Source: Bacilli bacterium
GTDB taxonomy: Bacteria > Bacillota_I > Bacilli_A > RFN20 > CAG-826
Direction of reading: 5' to 3'
Assembly (NCBI GenBank): GCA_900767605.1
Contig: CAAFZT010000015.1
Location: 1 to 64,000 of the forward strand
DNA: 64,000 bases
Position 1 is the stretch's first letter. The number at the start of each line of letters is the position of its first letter. This document shows, one piece after another, positions 6,738-15,048 of the stretch. The position numbers were made by a program, and so were the translations under genes. The notes beneath the pieces are model-generated. The model did not search any database and was not told the origin of the DNA. It was given only the letters and a program-made list of their open reading frames with translations.

Positions 6738-8612
6738 ATGGAACGCTTAACCTCCCTCGAAGCCTTAGAGAAACGGATCGAAGGCTGCTCGAAATGCTTC
6801 GAAAATAAAATCACGGGAAATGACGGCAAACGCCATGTCCTTGTTTGCGGTGGAACCGGCTGTTTGTCCAACCACAGCGAAGCGATTATCGCCAAACTCA
6901 ACGAACTAATCGCAGCCAAAAATATCGGAGATAAAGTGGAAGTCAACCACGTCGGTTGCTTTGGGTTTTGCTCCCAAGGCCCGTTTGTTAAGATTCTTCC
7001 GGAAGATACCTTGTATCGCACGGTGAAAGTCGAAGACGTCGAACAAATCGTCGAAGAAGACTTAATTGGGGGGAAGGTCTGCGAAAACCTTCTTTACGTC
7101 GACCCCCATACCCACGAAAAGGTTCAACGCCAAGACGATATCAACTTCTATAAAAAGCAAGTTCGCGTCGCGTTGCACGGCTGCTCAACAATCAATCCTT
7201 ATTCCTTAGAAGAATCCCTAGGATACGATGGATTTAAGGCCTTGGAAAAAGTCTTAAAAACCATGACCCCTCAGCAAGTGATCGACGAAGTACTTGCGAG
7301 CGGTCTCCGCGGACGCGGGGGCGCGGGATTCCCCACGGGAAGAAAATGGCAATTCGCCGCCAATGTCCAAAGTGATCAAAAATACATCGTCTGCAATGGC
7401 GACGAGGGCGACCCCGGCGCTTTCATGGATCGTTCCATTCTAGAAGGCAACCCCTTTGAAGTTATCGAAGGCATGATGATTGCCGGCTATGCCTTTGGGG
7501 CAAGCCAAGGCTATTTCTATGTTCGCGCCGAATATCCAGTCGCGGTGGAAAGGCTTAACAACGCGATTGAATTGATGGAAAAAGCAGGACTACTTGGCGA
7601 CCATATTTTAGGAACGAATTTCTCTTTCCATGCTCATCTTCGCTTAGGGGCTGGCGCCTTTGTTTGCGGCGAAGAAACCGCCTTGCTCAATTCGATTGAA
7701 GGGAAGCGCGGCATGCCCCGCCCCCGCCCCCCCTTCCCCGCGATTTCAGGGCTTTGGGGCAAACCTACTTGCGTCAATAATGTCGAAACCTTAGCTCAAA
7801 TCCCCTATATCCTTCGCGTGGGAGCCGCGGAATATTCTAAAATCGGCACCCCGGGATCGAAGGGAACCAAAGTCTTTGCGCTGGGCGGCAAAATCAACAA
7901 TGTCGGCCTTGTCGAAGTTCCGATGGGAACGACGTTAAGGACCTTGATTTATGATATCGGCGGAGGCATCCCCGACTCAAAAAAATTCAAAGCCATCCAA
8001 ACCGGCGGGCCAAGTGGCGGCTGCTTAACCGAAAAAGACCTCGATACCCCGATTGATTACGATACTCTCGTTGCCAAAGGCTCCATGATGGGAAGCGGGG
8101 GAGCCATCGTCATGGACGAAGACAACTGCATGGTCGACGTCGCCCATTTCTATATGGATTTCATTTGCAGCGAATCCTGCGGCAAATGCTCCCATTGCCG
8201 CATCGGCACCAAGCGCATTTTCGAGATGCTGAACGATGTCGTTGAAGGCAGGGCCACCGAACAAACTCTCGTGGAGATGAAAGACCTCGCGACCGTGATC
8301 CAAAGCGGCGCCTTATGCGCCCTTGGCCAAACCGCGGCCAACCCGATTCTTTCGACGATGAAGAATTTCCCCGAAGAATATGAAGCCCACGTCAAAGACA
8401 AGAAGTGCCCGGCTCACGTTTGCAAAAAACTCACGCATTTCACCATTGATAAAGACCGTTGCAAGAAGTGCTCTCTCTGCGCGAGAAATTGCCCCGTTTC
8501 CTGTATCCACGGCACCCCAGGCAAAGAACCCTATGTCATTGACCAGACCCGTTGCATCCGCTGCGGATCTTGCTTCACCCTTTGCCGCTTCGGCGCCGTC
8601 ACCAAGGAGTAA
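6738..8612 (+). CDS. hydB: NADH-linked [FeFe] hydrogenase beta subunit (NuoF-like)
   Basis: 624 aa. Order of domains: N-terminal [2Fe-2S] thioredoxin-like region (C37, C42, C74, C78); NuoF core with the FMN/NAD-binding loop GRGGAGFPTGRKW (about 192-204); the [4Fe-4S] motif SCGKCSHCRIGT (about 479-490); and a C-terminal two-cluster ferredoxin (CKKCSLCARNC and CIRCGSCFTLC). This is the complete architecture of the flavin subunit of trimeric bifurcating hydrogenases, which couple NADH and reduced ferredoxin to H2. Bifurcation itself cannot be proved from sequence. The start ATG lies 1 nt after the hydC stop, so coupling is likely, and hydA starts 6 nt after the stop. Confidence 0.93.
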   Translation: MERLTSLEALEKRIEGCSKCFENKITGNDGKRHVLVCGGTGCLSNHSEAIIAKLNELIAAKNIGDKVEVNHVGCFGFCSQGPFVKILPEDTLYRTVKVEDVEQIVEEDLIGGKVCENLLYVDPHTHEKVQRQDDINFYKKQVRVALHGCSTINPYSLEESLGYDGFKALEKVLKTMTPQQVIDEVLASGLRGRGGAGFPTGRKWQFAANVQSDQKYIVCNGDEGDPGAFMDRSILEGNPFEVIEGMMIAGYAFGASQGYFYVRAEYPVAVERLNNAIELMEKAGLLGDHILGTNFSFHAHLRLGAGAFVCGEETALLNSIEGKRGMPRPRPPFPAISGLWGKPTCVNNVETLAQIPYILRVGAAEYSKIGTPGSKGTKVFALGGKINNVGLVEVPMGTTLRTLIYDIGGGIPDSKKFKAIQTGGPSGGCLTEKDLDTPIDYDTLVAKGSMMGSGGAIVMDEDNCMVDVAHFYMDFICSESCGKCSHCRIGTKRIFEMLNDVVEGRATEQTLVEMKDLATVIQSGALCALGQTAANPILSTMKNFPEEYEAHVKDKKCPAHVCKKLTHFTIDKDRCKKCSLCARNCPVSCIHGTPGKEPYVIDQTRCIRCGSCFTLCRFGAVTKE

Positions 8613-8618
8613 ACGACC

Positions 8619-10418
8619 ATGGATAAAATCAAAATCAAAGTCGAAGGCCGCTTTTACGAAGTCGATTCCAATCTTACGATTTTGGAAGCGGCGCGAGAAA
8701 TCGGCTATAACATTCCAACTCTTTGCTATTGGAATAAAGGCCATAATAGCCTTGCTTCCTGCCGTGTCTGCCTCGTCGAACTCGTTTCTAGCCGTGGGTC
8801 ACGATTAGTTGCTAGCTGCGTCTATCCGATTTCGGATTGCAAAGCCGACTCGGGATTTGAAATCAAGATTTCTTCTCCCAAGGCGATTGAGGCTAGAAGA
8901 ACTAGCGTGGAACTCTTGCTTTCCAACCATTCCAAGGATTGCCAAACCTGTGTGAAAAACGGCCAATGCGAATTGCTTCACGCCGCCCACTTAACCGGGG
9001 CAAGAGATGGAGAATTCCTTGGAGAGAAAAGCAAAACCTATTACGATGATTGCGCTCCTGGTATCCTCCGCGACACCAGCAAATGCGTTCTCTGCGGACG
9101 CTGCGTCGAAAGATGCAAAGAAGCCCAAGGAATCGGGATTTTAGGATTTGATGGACGGGGTTTTGAAACCTTTGTCGCCCCAGCGGGCAACCGTAGTTTT
9201 GCTTCCTCCCCCTGCATCCAATGCGGCCAATGCGTTGCTGTTTGCCCTACGGGTGCGTTAAGCGAAAAACGCGAAATTGATTTGGTGGACAAAGCATTCA
9301 TGGACGGGAAAACCGTCATCGTCCAAACCGCCCCGGCGGTCCGCGCCGCTTTAGCCGAGGAATTCGACCATAAAATCGGGGAGATGGATGCAACAGGCAA
9401 AATGGTCGCTGCCTTGCACCGCCTTGGTTTCTACCGCGTTTTCGATACGAATTTCGCCGCGGACCTCACCATCATGGAAGAGGCCACGGAATTGTTAAAC
9501 CGCATTCAAAATAAGGGTTTATTGCCCCAGATTACCTCTTGCTCGCCGGGATGGATCAATTATTGCGAATATTTCTATCCCGAATTATTGCACCATCTTT
9601 CTACCTGCAAATCCCCTCATGAAATGGAAGGAGCGAACATCAAGAGCTATTTTGCTAAAGTCCATAATCTAAATCCCAAAGACCTCTTCGTGGTCTCGGT
9701 GATGCCTTGCACCGCCAAAAAAGGCGAAGCCAAGCGGAGGGAACTTGCGAATGAAGAAGGGCTTGCCGATGTCGACGCGGTTTTAACAACCCGCGAATTG
9801 GCTTTGATGATTCGCCGCGCAGGCTTAATCTTTGATGACCTTCCCGAAGAAGAATTCGATCAGGATTTACTCGGAGAATATAGCGGCGCCGGCGTTATCT
9901 TCGGCGCTAGCGGCGGCGTCATGGAAGCGGCCCTAAGAACGGCTTATTTCACCTTGACGGGAAAAGAAGCGGGGGCTTTAGAATTTGTTGCAGTCCGCGG
10001 CATGGAAGGAATCAAGGAAGCCGAATTTGCTTTCCCAGGTTCTCCGTTAAAAGTCGCAGTGGCTTCGGGCATGAAAAACGCCAAACCGTTATTAGAACAA
10101 ATCAAAGCAGGCAAATCCCCCTATGCTTTCATTGAAATCATGGGTTGCCCCGGTGGATGCATCAATGGCGGTGGCCAACCCTTTGTCAAACCTAATCTCC
10201 ATCCAGGAGAAGGGAAAAACATCGTGGAGGAATATTGCCAAAAACGCGCGAAAATCCTTTATGGCATCGATGAGCATAAAACGCTTCGCCAGTCCCATAA
10301 TAACCCAGACGTTAAGCGGCTTTATGAAGATTTCTTGGGCGTTCCTTGCTCCCACCGGGCCGAAGAATTGCTTCATACTCACTACAATTCTCATCGAGAA
10401 AAATTTCCGGAAGAATAG
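8619..10418 (+). CDS. hydA: NADH-linked [FeFe] hydrogenase catalytic alpha subunit
   Basis: 599 aa. N-terminal plant-type [2Fe-2S] domain (C36, C48, C51, C67), His-ligated cluster (H104, C108, C111, C117), two ferredoxin clusters (156-166 and 199-209), then the H-cluster domain: L1 TSCSPGW (306-312), L2 MPCTAKK (362-368), L3 GCPGGCINGGGQ (509-520). It makes or consumes H2 in the cytoplasm as part of HydABC. The L1 motif has Ser309 where single-subunit enzymes have the second Cys of TSCCP, and an extra Cys (C330, STCKSP) lies 21 residues on. I believe this pattern is usual in trimeric enzymes. Last gene of the operon; maturation genes hydE/F/G are not in the window. Confidence 0.93.
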   Translation: MDKIKIKVEGRFYEVDSNLTILEAAREIGYNIPTLCYWNKGHNSLASCRVCLVELVSSRGSRLVASCVYPISDCKADSGFEIKISSPKAIEARRTSVELLLSNHSKDCQTCVKNGQCELLHAAHLTGARDGEFLGEKSKTYYDDCAPGILRDTSKCVLCGRCVERCKEAQGIGILGFDGRGFETFVAPAGNRSFASSPCIQCGQCVAVCPTGALSEKREIDLVDKAFMDGKTVIVQTAPAVRAALAEEFDHKIGEMDATGKMVAALHRLGFYRVFDTNFAADLTIMEEATELLNRIQNKGLLPQITSCSPGWINYCEYFYPELLHHLSTCKSPHEMEGANIKSYFAKVHNLNPKDLFVVSVMPCTAKKGEAKRRELANEEGLADVDAVLTTRELALMIRRAGLIFDDLPEEEFDQDLLGEYSGAGVIFGASGGVMEAALRTAYFTLTGKEAGALEFVAVRGMEGIKEAEFAFPGSPLKVAVASGMKNAKPLLEQIKAGKSPYAFIEIMGCPGGCINGGGQPFVKPNLHPGEGKNIVEEYCQKRAKILYGIDEHKTLRQSHNNPDVKRLYEDFLGVPCSHRAEELLHTHYNSHREKFPEE

Positions 10419-10436
10419 GAAGGATTTCTAGACGGG

Positions 10437-10460
10437 GGCGCGGCGAAAGTCGCGCCTTTT
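10437..10460 (+). terminator. Terminator of hydCBA
   Basis: Stem GGCGCG (10437-10442) / CGCGCC (10451-10456), loop GCGAAAGT, then TTTT. Confidence 0.85.
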
Positions 10461-10520
10461 GCTTCACCTCTCTATTGTCCGTTTCTTCTTCTCGGCCTAT
10501 CCTATTAATAAAGGAGATTC

Positions 10521-11557
10521 ATGATGGAAAATCAGCATCTTTTAAGCGCCGGGCGTTTGCTTAACGACGAAGGGAATTTAGCGGAGGCCGGATACGCCTT
10601 TGATTTGGTGAAAACCTATTCCCGTTCTGATATTAAGGCCCCGAAAAGCCGCATCAAGGAATGGGATTATTATTACATTGGTAACATTAACTACGGGGTA
10701 GCTTTAACCGTGGCCGATAACGGCTATATGTCGTTAGCCTCGATTAGCGTCCTGGAATTCGGGGAGCACCCTTTTGATGTGACTCGCTCGATTGCTGGGC
10801 TTTTCCCGATGGGAAAATTGCATTTGCCTTCCTCTAGCCGCCAAGGGGACATCCATTTTCAGGGCAAGGGCTTCGATATCCTTTTCGCTCTTCAAAATGG
10901 CAAAAGGCACCTTGTGGCTTCCATGGATAAACTAGGCAAGAAGAAGGAGCGATTTTCTTGCGATATCCTTTTAGAGCCGACAAGCGATAAATCCATGGTG
11001 ATCGCTACGCCTTTTAAGAAAAAAGGCCATTTCTATTACAACCAGAAAATCAATAATCTCCGGGCTTCTGGATATGCAAAACTTGGCGATAAAGTCTACG
11101 ATTTCAACCAAAATAGTTATGGGGTCCTAGACTGGGGGAGAGGAGTTGGACCTATAAAAACACGTGGTATTGGTCTTCCCTCAATACCGAAATCAACGGC
11201 CACCCCTTTGGCTGGAATTTAGGGTATGGATTTGGGGATACTAGTGCCGCAAGCGAAAACATGCTTTTCGTGGACGGAGAAGCCTTGAAATTAAACGATG
11301 TCATCATGGATATTCCTTTGACTTCTTCCGGGAGGGACGACTTCCTTTCTTCTTGGCGGCTTCGGGACAAAGAAGGAGCCATCTGGGTGGATTTCAAGCC
11401 TGTTTATGATCGCCACGCGGATATGAACGCCTTGGTTCTACGCTCCAACCAACATCAAGTATTTGGCTTATTTTCTGGCCGAATCGATGCGGGCGGAAAA
11501 AGTTATTCCTTTAAAGACCTCCCCGGTTTTGCGGAGAAAGTTTTTAATAAGTGGTGA
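10521..11557 (+). pseudogene. DUF2804 family protein, broken by a 1-nt frameshift
   Basis: Two frames give one DUF2804-like protein. The first (10521-11222) follows the family up to LDWGRG, then drifts into unrelated sequence. The other frame continues with WTYKNTWYWSS at about 11147 and runs to the stop at 11557. Adding one T in the GTTGG at 11145-11149 (GTTTGG expected) would restore a single protein of about 345 aa, a normal family length. DUF2804 proteins are uncharacterised; the Trp/Gly-rich fold resembles lipocalin or tocopherol-cyclase-like barrels. Two ATGs (10521, 10524) follow AAGGAG; the second has better spacing. Either a real recent mutation or an assembly error in a T-run. Confidence 0.75.
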
Positions 11558-11574
11558 TTCAAGCGAACTTTTTC

Positions 11575-11603
11575 TTGCTACCCCTAGAATAAAAGAGTAT
11601 ATT
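11575..11603 (+). promoter_or_regulatory. Promoter of the initiator tRNA gene
   Basis: TTGCTA (11575-11580), 17-nt spacer, TATATT (11598-11603). Transcription would begin near 11609-11611, at the ATTGCCGAT element that pairs with the 3' trailer. Confidence 0.7.
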
Positions 11604-11629
11604 ACTCATTGCCGATAAGAAGCCTATCT

Positions 11630-11706
11630 CGCGGGATAGAGCAGCCTGGTAGCTCATCAGGCCCATAACCTGGGGGTCGGTGGTTCAAATCCATCTCCCG
11701 CAACCA
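11630..11706 (+). tRNA. Initiator tRNA-fMet (CAT)
   Basis: 77-nt cloverleaf with encoded CCA. Acceptor CGCGGGA / TCCCGCA leaves C1 opposite A72 unpaired, the hallmark of bacterial initiator tRNA. D stem GAGC/GCTC, anticodon loop CCCATAA, T stem GGTGG/CCATC, T loop TTCAAAT. The anticodon stem is TCAGG/CCTGG, so pair 29-41 is A:U and only two of the usual three G:C pairs are present. The flanks ATTGCCGAT (11608-11616) and ATCGGCAAT (11707-11715) are perfectly complementary and would extend a stem around the precursor. Confidence 0.95.
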
Positions 11707-11717
11707 ATCGGCAATTA

Positions 11718-11741
11718 GCCCGGATTCGTCCGGGCTTTTTT
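11718..11741 (+). terminator. Terminator of the tRNA-fMet gene
   Basis: GCCCGGA (11718-11724), UUCG tetraloop, TCCGGGC (11729-11735), then six T. Confidence 0.9.
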
Positions 11742-11834
11742 CGTCCTTCGATTCTCTTCCTTATCGCGAATTCTTTCTAGTTCAATGGTCTATCCTCCTT
11801 TCACCCCGGGTTTGGCGTTCGCCTCCCCCGGGGA

Positions 11835-11862
11835 TTGACGCCGTGCCGTCCCCGTCTATAAT
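11835..11862 (+). promoter_or_regulatory. Strong plus-strand promoter facing the small membrane-peptide gene
   Basis: TTGACG (11835-11840), 16-nt spacer, TATAAT (11857-11862), close to consensus. The transcript would start near 11869 and run antisense toward the minus-strand peptide gene. No plus-strand ORF of note follows, which suggests a small RNA. The hairpin at 11877-11898 would stop most of it very early, so any antisense function needs read-through. Confidence 0.6.
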
Positions 11863-11876
11863 TTAAGTGGTTTCTG

Positions 11877-11903
11877 GTGATCCCTTTTTTGGGATCACTT
11901 TTT
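11877..11903 (+). terminator. Hairpin between the convergent transcripts
   Basis: GTGATCCC (11877-11884) / GGGATCAC (11891-11898), loop of six T, then TTTTT on the plus strand. It lies 8 nt past the stop codon of the minus-strand peptide gene. On the minus strand it lacks a U-run but could still protect the mRNA 3' end. Confidence 0.7.
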
Positions 11904-11906
11904 CAA

Positions 11907-11993
11907 TCACTTACGTTTACGGCGGTCGTCCCCTCGAAGGAGTAGCACGAAGAGGTCGATCAAGGCCATCAAGGCGATGAGCTTGTCCAGCAT
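11907..11993 (-). CDS. 28-residue hydrophobic membrane peptide, type I toxin-like
   Basis: Minus-strand ORF of 28 codons. It begins MLDKLIALMALIDL, continues with a Leu/Val-rich stretch, and ends with a charged tail (DDRRKRK). The ribosome site AAAGGAGG (12001-12008) lies 7 nt before the ATG, an ideal placement. One short transmembrane helix plus a basic tail is the form of Fst/Ldr/BsrG-type toxins that damage the membrane when their antisense RNA is lost. A strong convergent promoter (11835-11862) and a hairpin lie just downstream, and a 10-nt mRNA 5'/3' complementarity is present. I see no sequence match to a named toxin family; the function is inferred from form and context. Confidence 0.55.
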   Translation of the reverse strand: MLDKLIALMALIDLFVLLLRGDDRRKRK

Positions 11994-12045
11994 GCTTGAA
12001 CCTCCTTTCTTGGAGTGGCACGGCGTTTTCGGGAATTGGTTCCAT
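11917..12045 (-). CDS. 42-codon ORF overlapping the small peptide gene, possible leader
   Basis: Minus strand, start ATG at 12043-12045, ribosome site GGGAGG (12053-12058) 7 nt upstream, stop TAA at 11917-11919. It begins MEPIPENAVPLQERR and is Arg/Pro-rich. It reads through the peptide's ribosome site and most of its gene in another frame, the arrangement seen in hok/mok, where translation of the outer frame governs the toxin. It may be only a coupling device. Whether it is translated is not known. Confidence 0.35.
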   Translation of the reverse strand: MEPIPENAVPLQERRFKHAGQAHRLDGLDRPLRATPSRGRPP

Positions 12046-12058
12046 GAGGAATCCTCCC

Positions 12059-12392
12059 TTACCTTACTTAGAGTCATTTTTTAAAATTTTTTATCGAAAT
12101 ATTTTTTCGGTTTCCATTTTTTCTTTTTATCTACAGGGGGATTTTTAATCAAAAAAAACGCCTGATATACCCCATTTTCTTTCATCAAACTTTGAATTAA
12201 TTTCCTTTAAATCTTTACATTTTATTTTTTTGGTTTCTCAGATTTCCCTTCCTTTTTTCTAGTAAATTTTAAAAATTGAGGAAGAAAACAAGGCCGGGGC
12301 TCCTTCGCCGTTTCCTTTAGGAAAGAGAAAGGGGTATACTACCCCTTGGTTTCCGTCGGAAGCGGGCGGAATAAGGCCAGAAGAGCAGTGAA
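12059..12392. other. AT-rich intergenic stretch without a convincing gene
   Basis: Very AT-rich and low in complexity up to about 12280. Near the right end the palindrome GGGGTA-TAC-TACCCC (12331-12345) contains a possible -10 box TATACT (12335-12340) for the dipeptidase operon, with only a weak -35 (TTCCTT) 17 nt upstream. I see no other structure. Confidence 0.5.
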
Positions 12393-12425
12393 ATGGGCCA
12401 TTTAAGAAGAATAAAGGAAAAGAAA

Positions 12426-13820
12426 ATGCCAAATTTTAAGAAATTAGCCAAAAATTATGAAAAGCCGGCGTTAGAGACCCTCAAGGCTCTCGTTGCCAAA
12501 AAATCCGTTTATGATGCCTCTAGCGTTTCGGAAGACGCTCCCTACGGAACGGGAGTTAAAGGCGCTCTCGACTATTTAGCTAAACTAGGAAAAGATAACG
12601 GCTTTAAAGTCGATACCTGCGATGGACGTGTCACGGAAATTAGCATCGGAAACGGCCAAGGACCCGTTATTGGGGTTTATGCCCACGCCGACGTGGTCCC
12701 CGCGACCGGAAAATGGTCGACCAAAGACCCCTTCAAAGCCGAACTTGTCGGCGAAGGAAAAGAAGCCAAACTCATCGCCCGCGGCACTAGCGATGACAAA
12801 GGACCTTTGGTTGCCGCCTTTTATGCTGCCAAATTGCTTTCGGATGCAGGACTCGTCAAAAATTATTCCATCCGTTTCTGCGCAGGCGGAGATGAAGAAA
12901 GAGGCTCCAGCTGCTTGGATTATTATTTCCACGCCTTGAAGAAAGCCCCGACGGATTATGGATTTACCCCCGATGCCGACTTCCCTTTGATTTATGCCGA
13001 AAAAGGCATGGTCAGCGGTTGCCGCTTGGTTCAAAAAGTTGATTTGACCCCGATTATTGCTATGGATGGCGGTGTAGTTTCTAATGCCGTCTGCGATCGT
13101 TTCTTGGTGACGCTACCTCACGATGAAAACTTTGAAAAAGCATTCGTGGAAAAAGCAATCAAGGGAGAAATCACCCGCATGGGTCCGGTCACCCTTGTTG
13201 TTTTTAACGGTACCACCAGTCACGGTTCCACCCCGGAAAAAGGCGTTAACGCCGCCTTAAAAGCCTTCGAATTTATCGGGGCTTACTACAAGAATGAATT
13301 CCTTACGAACCTGGCTAAAGTTCTTGCGGATTGCAATGGACGTGGGTTTGAGGGGTTCTCTTCCTCTCCCGAACTTGGTTTATCCACTTTCAATTATGGC
13401 GTGATCCATTATGATGGACACGAAAAATTGCTAACCGTCAGCGTGGATTACCGTTATGGAGAAAAAGCCGATCCGAAGCTTGCTTTGGAAAATCTAGAAA
13501 AGCATTCGGGCATGAAAGTCGAATGCAAGGGGCTTGTCTCCCCTTTGCTTTATTCCAAGGATTCTCCGTTAGTGAAAACCCTTATGAAATCCTATAAACG
13601 GACGACCTTCAAACTCTTCGACAAGCCGATGGCAATTGGCGGAGGAACCTACGCCAAAGAAGCCCCCAATTGTGTGGCTTATGGCTCGGCCTTCAAGGGA
13701 CATCCTGGCGACATCCATTCCCCCAACGAATACATCTATTTGGATGATTTCTTCCGTCAAATCTATATTTATGCGGATGCGATTGCTTCCTTAGGCGCGC
13801 TTCCCAAGCAAGGAAAATAA
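12426..13820 (+). CDS. M20 family dipeptidase (Sapep/PepV type)
   Basis: 464 aa from ATG 12426. An upstream in-frame ATG at 12393 exists, but the AAAGGA ribosome site at about 12412-12417 fits the later one, and the family begins about there (MPNFKKLAKNYEK). Metal-site motifs: YAHADVVP (first His and Asp), GTSDDKGPL (bridging Asp) and GGDEERGS (catalytic Glu pair); the C-terminal His lies in KGHPGDIHSPNEY. The enzyme is a two-zinc cytoplasmic peptidase cleaving dipeptides such as Xaa-His, for amino-acid salvage. First gene of a tight operon with trmB and ytpR. Confidence 0.9.
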   Translation: MPNFKKLAKNYEKPALETLKALVAKKSVYDASSVSEDAPYGTGVKGALDYLAKLGKDNGFKVDTCDGRVTEISIGNGQGPVIGVYAHADVVPATGKWSTKDPFKAELVGEGKEAKLIARGTSDDKGPLVAAFYAAKLLSDAGLVKNYSIRFCAGGDEERGSSCLDYYFHALKKAPTDYGFTPDADFPLIYAEKGMVSGCRLVQKVDLTPIIAMDGGVVSNAVCDRFLVTLPHDENFEKAFVEKAIKGEITRMGPVTLVVFNGTTSHGSTPEKGVNAALKAFEFIGAYYKNEFLTNLAKVLADCNGRGFEGFSSSPELGLSTFNYGVIHYDGHEKLLTVSVDYRYGEKADPKLALENLEKHSGMKVECKGLVSPLLYSKDSPLVKTLMKSYKRTTFKLFDKPMAIGGGTYAKEAPNCVAYGSAFKGHPGDIHSPNEYIYLDDFFRQIYIYADAIASLGALPKQGK

Positions 13821-13821
13821 G

Positions 13822-14445
13822 ATGCGCGGAAGACATAAAGCCTGGGCGGCCCCTTTGCTTAACGACCACCCTGAACTTGCCGTTCATCATATCGATGCCT
13901 CCTCTTCCTTTTTCCTTGACCGTCCCTTGGCCTTAGAAATTGGAATTGGCAAAGGGGATTTCATCGTGGACCAAGCCACCAAGCATCCTACTACCCATTT
14001 CCTTGGCCTAGAACGCGATGTCTCTATCATGGGTATGGCGGCGAAGAAAATATTAGGAAAAGAACTGCAAAATATTCTTCTTTGCCCGGAAGATTTTGAC
14101 ACGGTGGAAGAAGAACTTCGCCCGCTCAAATTTGAAACGATTTATTTGAATTTCAGCGATCCCTGGCCGAAAAAACGTCATGAAAAACGTCGTCTAACCT
14201 TCCTCCCCCGCCTTCAAAAAATCGGAGATTTGCTTCAAGAAGGAGGGATGCTTCGTATCAAAACGGATAACGACAACCTTTATGCCTTTACCCTTGAACA
14301 AGTCCAAGGGTTAAAAAGCCTAACGATGGTGATGAACGAAGAAGACTATCGTTTCGACGAAGAAGGGGATTCGATGAGCGAATATGAACGGAATTTCCGT
14401 TCCATCGGGCATAAAATCCACCGCATCATTTTGAAAAAGGAGTAG
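13822..14445 (+). CDS. trmB: tRNA (guanine-46-N7)-methyltransferase
   Basis: 207 aa, class I SAM methyltransferase. The SAM-binding motif LEIGIGKGDF follows the N-terminal RGRHKAWAAPLL segment typical of TrmB. The family signature NFSDPWPKKRHEKRRL (about 112-127) is complete. It methylates G46 of tRNA variable loops in the cytoplasm. It starts 1 nt after the dipeptidase stop, so it is co-transcribed and probably coupled. Full length for the family. Confidence 0.95.
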   Translation: MRGRHKAWAAPLLNDHPELAVHHIDASSSFFLDRPLALEIGIGKGDFIVDQATKHPTTHFLGLERDVSIMGMAAKKILGKELQNILLCPEDFDTVEEELRPLKFETIYLNFSDPWPKKRHEKRRLTFLPRLQKIGDLLQEGGMLRIKTDNDNLYAFTLEQVQGLKSLTMVMNEEDYRFDEEGDSMSEYERNFRSIGHKIHRIILKKE

Positions 14446-14450
14446 AAAAT

Positions 14451-15041
14451 ATGACTGCTTTATTTTATTGCAAACCCACGGCGAAAGACGTTTTGTATCT
14501 CTTGATCGATCCCGAGAAAACCCCGGATGAAGTGGTTAAAAAAGGCGATACGGTCGGACTCTTCTATCAAAAACAATTGATTGGAGTCAATTTCTTGAAT
14601 TTCTCTCGCTTGGTGAAAATCAAGGCGGAAGGCCGGATTACCAATCCTCCTAAGGCCATGCTAGAAATCGTAAAAAACGAACTTCAAAAAGCTTCCCTCC
14701 CCATTCCTGATTTCGCATCTTGCAGCGGATTCACCGTGGCGAAAATCACGAATCTAGAAGAGCATCCTTTAGACGAAAGAAAACAAATCGTCACCTTGGA
14801 ATGCCTTGGCAAAACCTTAACGACTTCTTCCCGCTATCAAAATCTACAAATCGGAAGCAAAATCGTGGTTTTGCTCGATCAAACGATCCGCTTTGACGGA
14901 ACGGTGTTCCATTCTAGCGTTATCCGTAACATTCCTCAGGATTGCGAAATCGCTTCTCCCCATGATTTAGGCCTTTCGGAAGAAAGCAAATCCGCCTATA
15001 TCGAAGAAGAAAAAGAAGTTGAATCCGATTTCTTCGCCTAG
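14451..15041 (+). CDS. ytpR: YtpR-like tRNA-binding domain protein
   Basis: 196 aa. The N-terminal half (1-95) matches the DUF4479 part of YtpR, and 98-190 is an EMAP-II/PheT-like tRNA-binding OB-fold (GFTVAKITNLEEHPLDERKQ ... TLTTSSRYQNLQIGSKIVV). The molecular role is not settled; it resembles the N-terminal domain of PheRS beta. Ribosome site AAAGGAG lies 7 nt before the ATG. Third gene of the operon; in B. subtilis ytpR also lies in a tRNA-modification neighbourhood. Confidence 0.85.
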   Translation: MTALFYCKPTAKDVLYLLIDPEKTPDEVVKKGDTVGLFYQKQLIGVNFLNFSRLVKIKAEGRITNPPKAMLEIVKNELQKASLPIPDFASCSGFTVAKITNLEEHPLDERKQIVTLECLGKTLTTSSRYQNLQIGSKIVVLLDQTIRFDGTVFHSSVIRNIPQDCEIASPHDLGLSEESKSAYIEEEKEVESDFFA

Positions 15042-15048
15042 TCCTAAA

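Noticed and set aside
12393..12425. Earlier ATG for the dipeptidase gene
   Set aside because: Adds 11 residues not seen in the family; the ribosome site AAAGGA fits ATG 12426.
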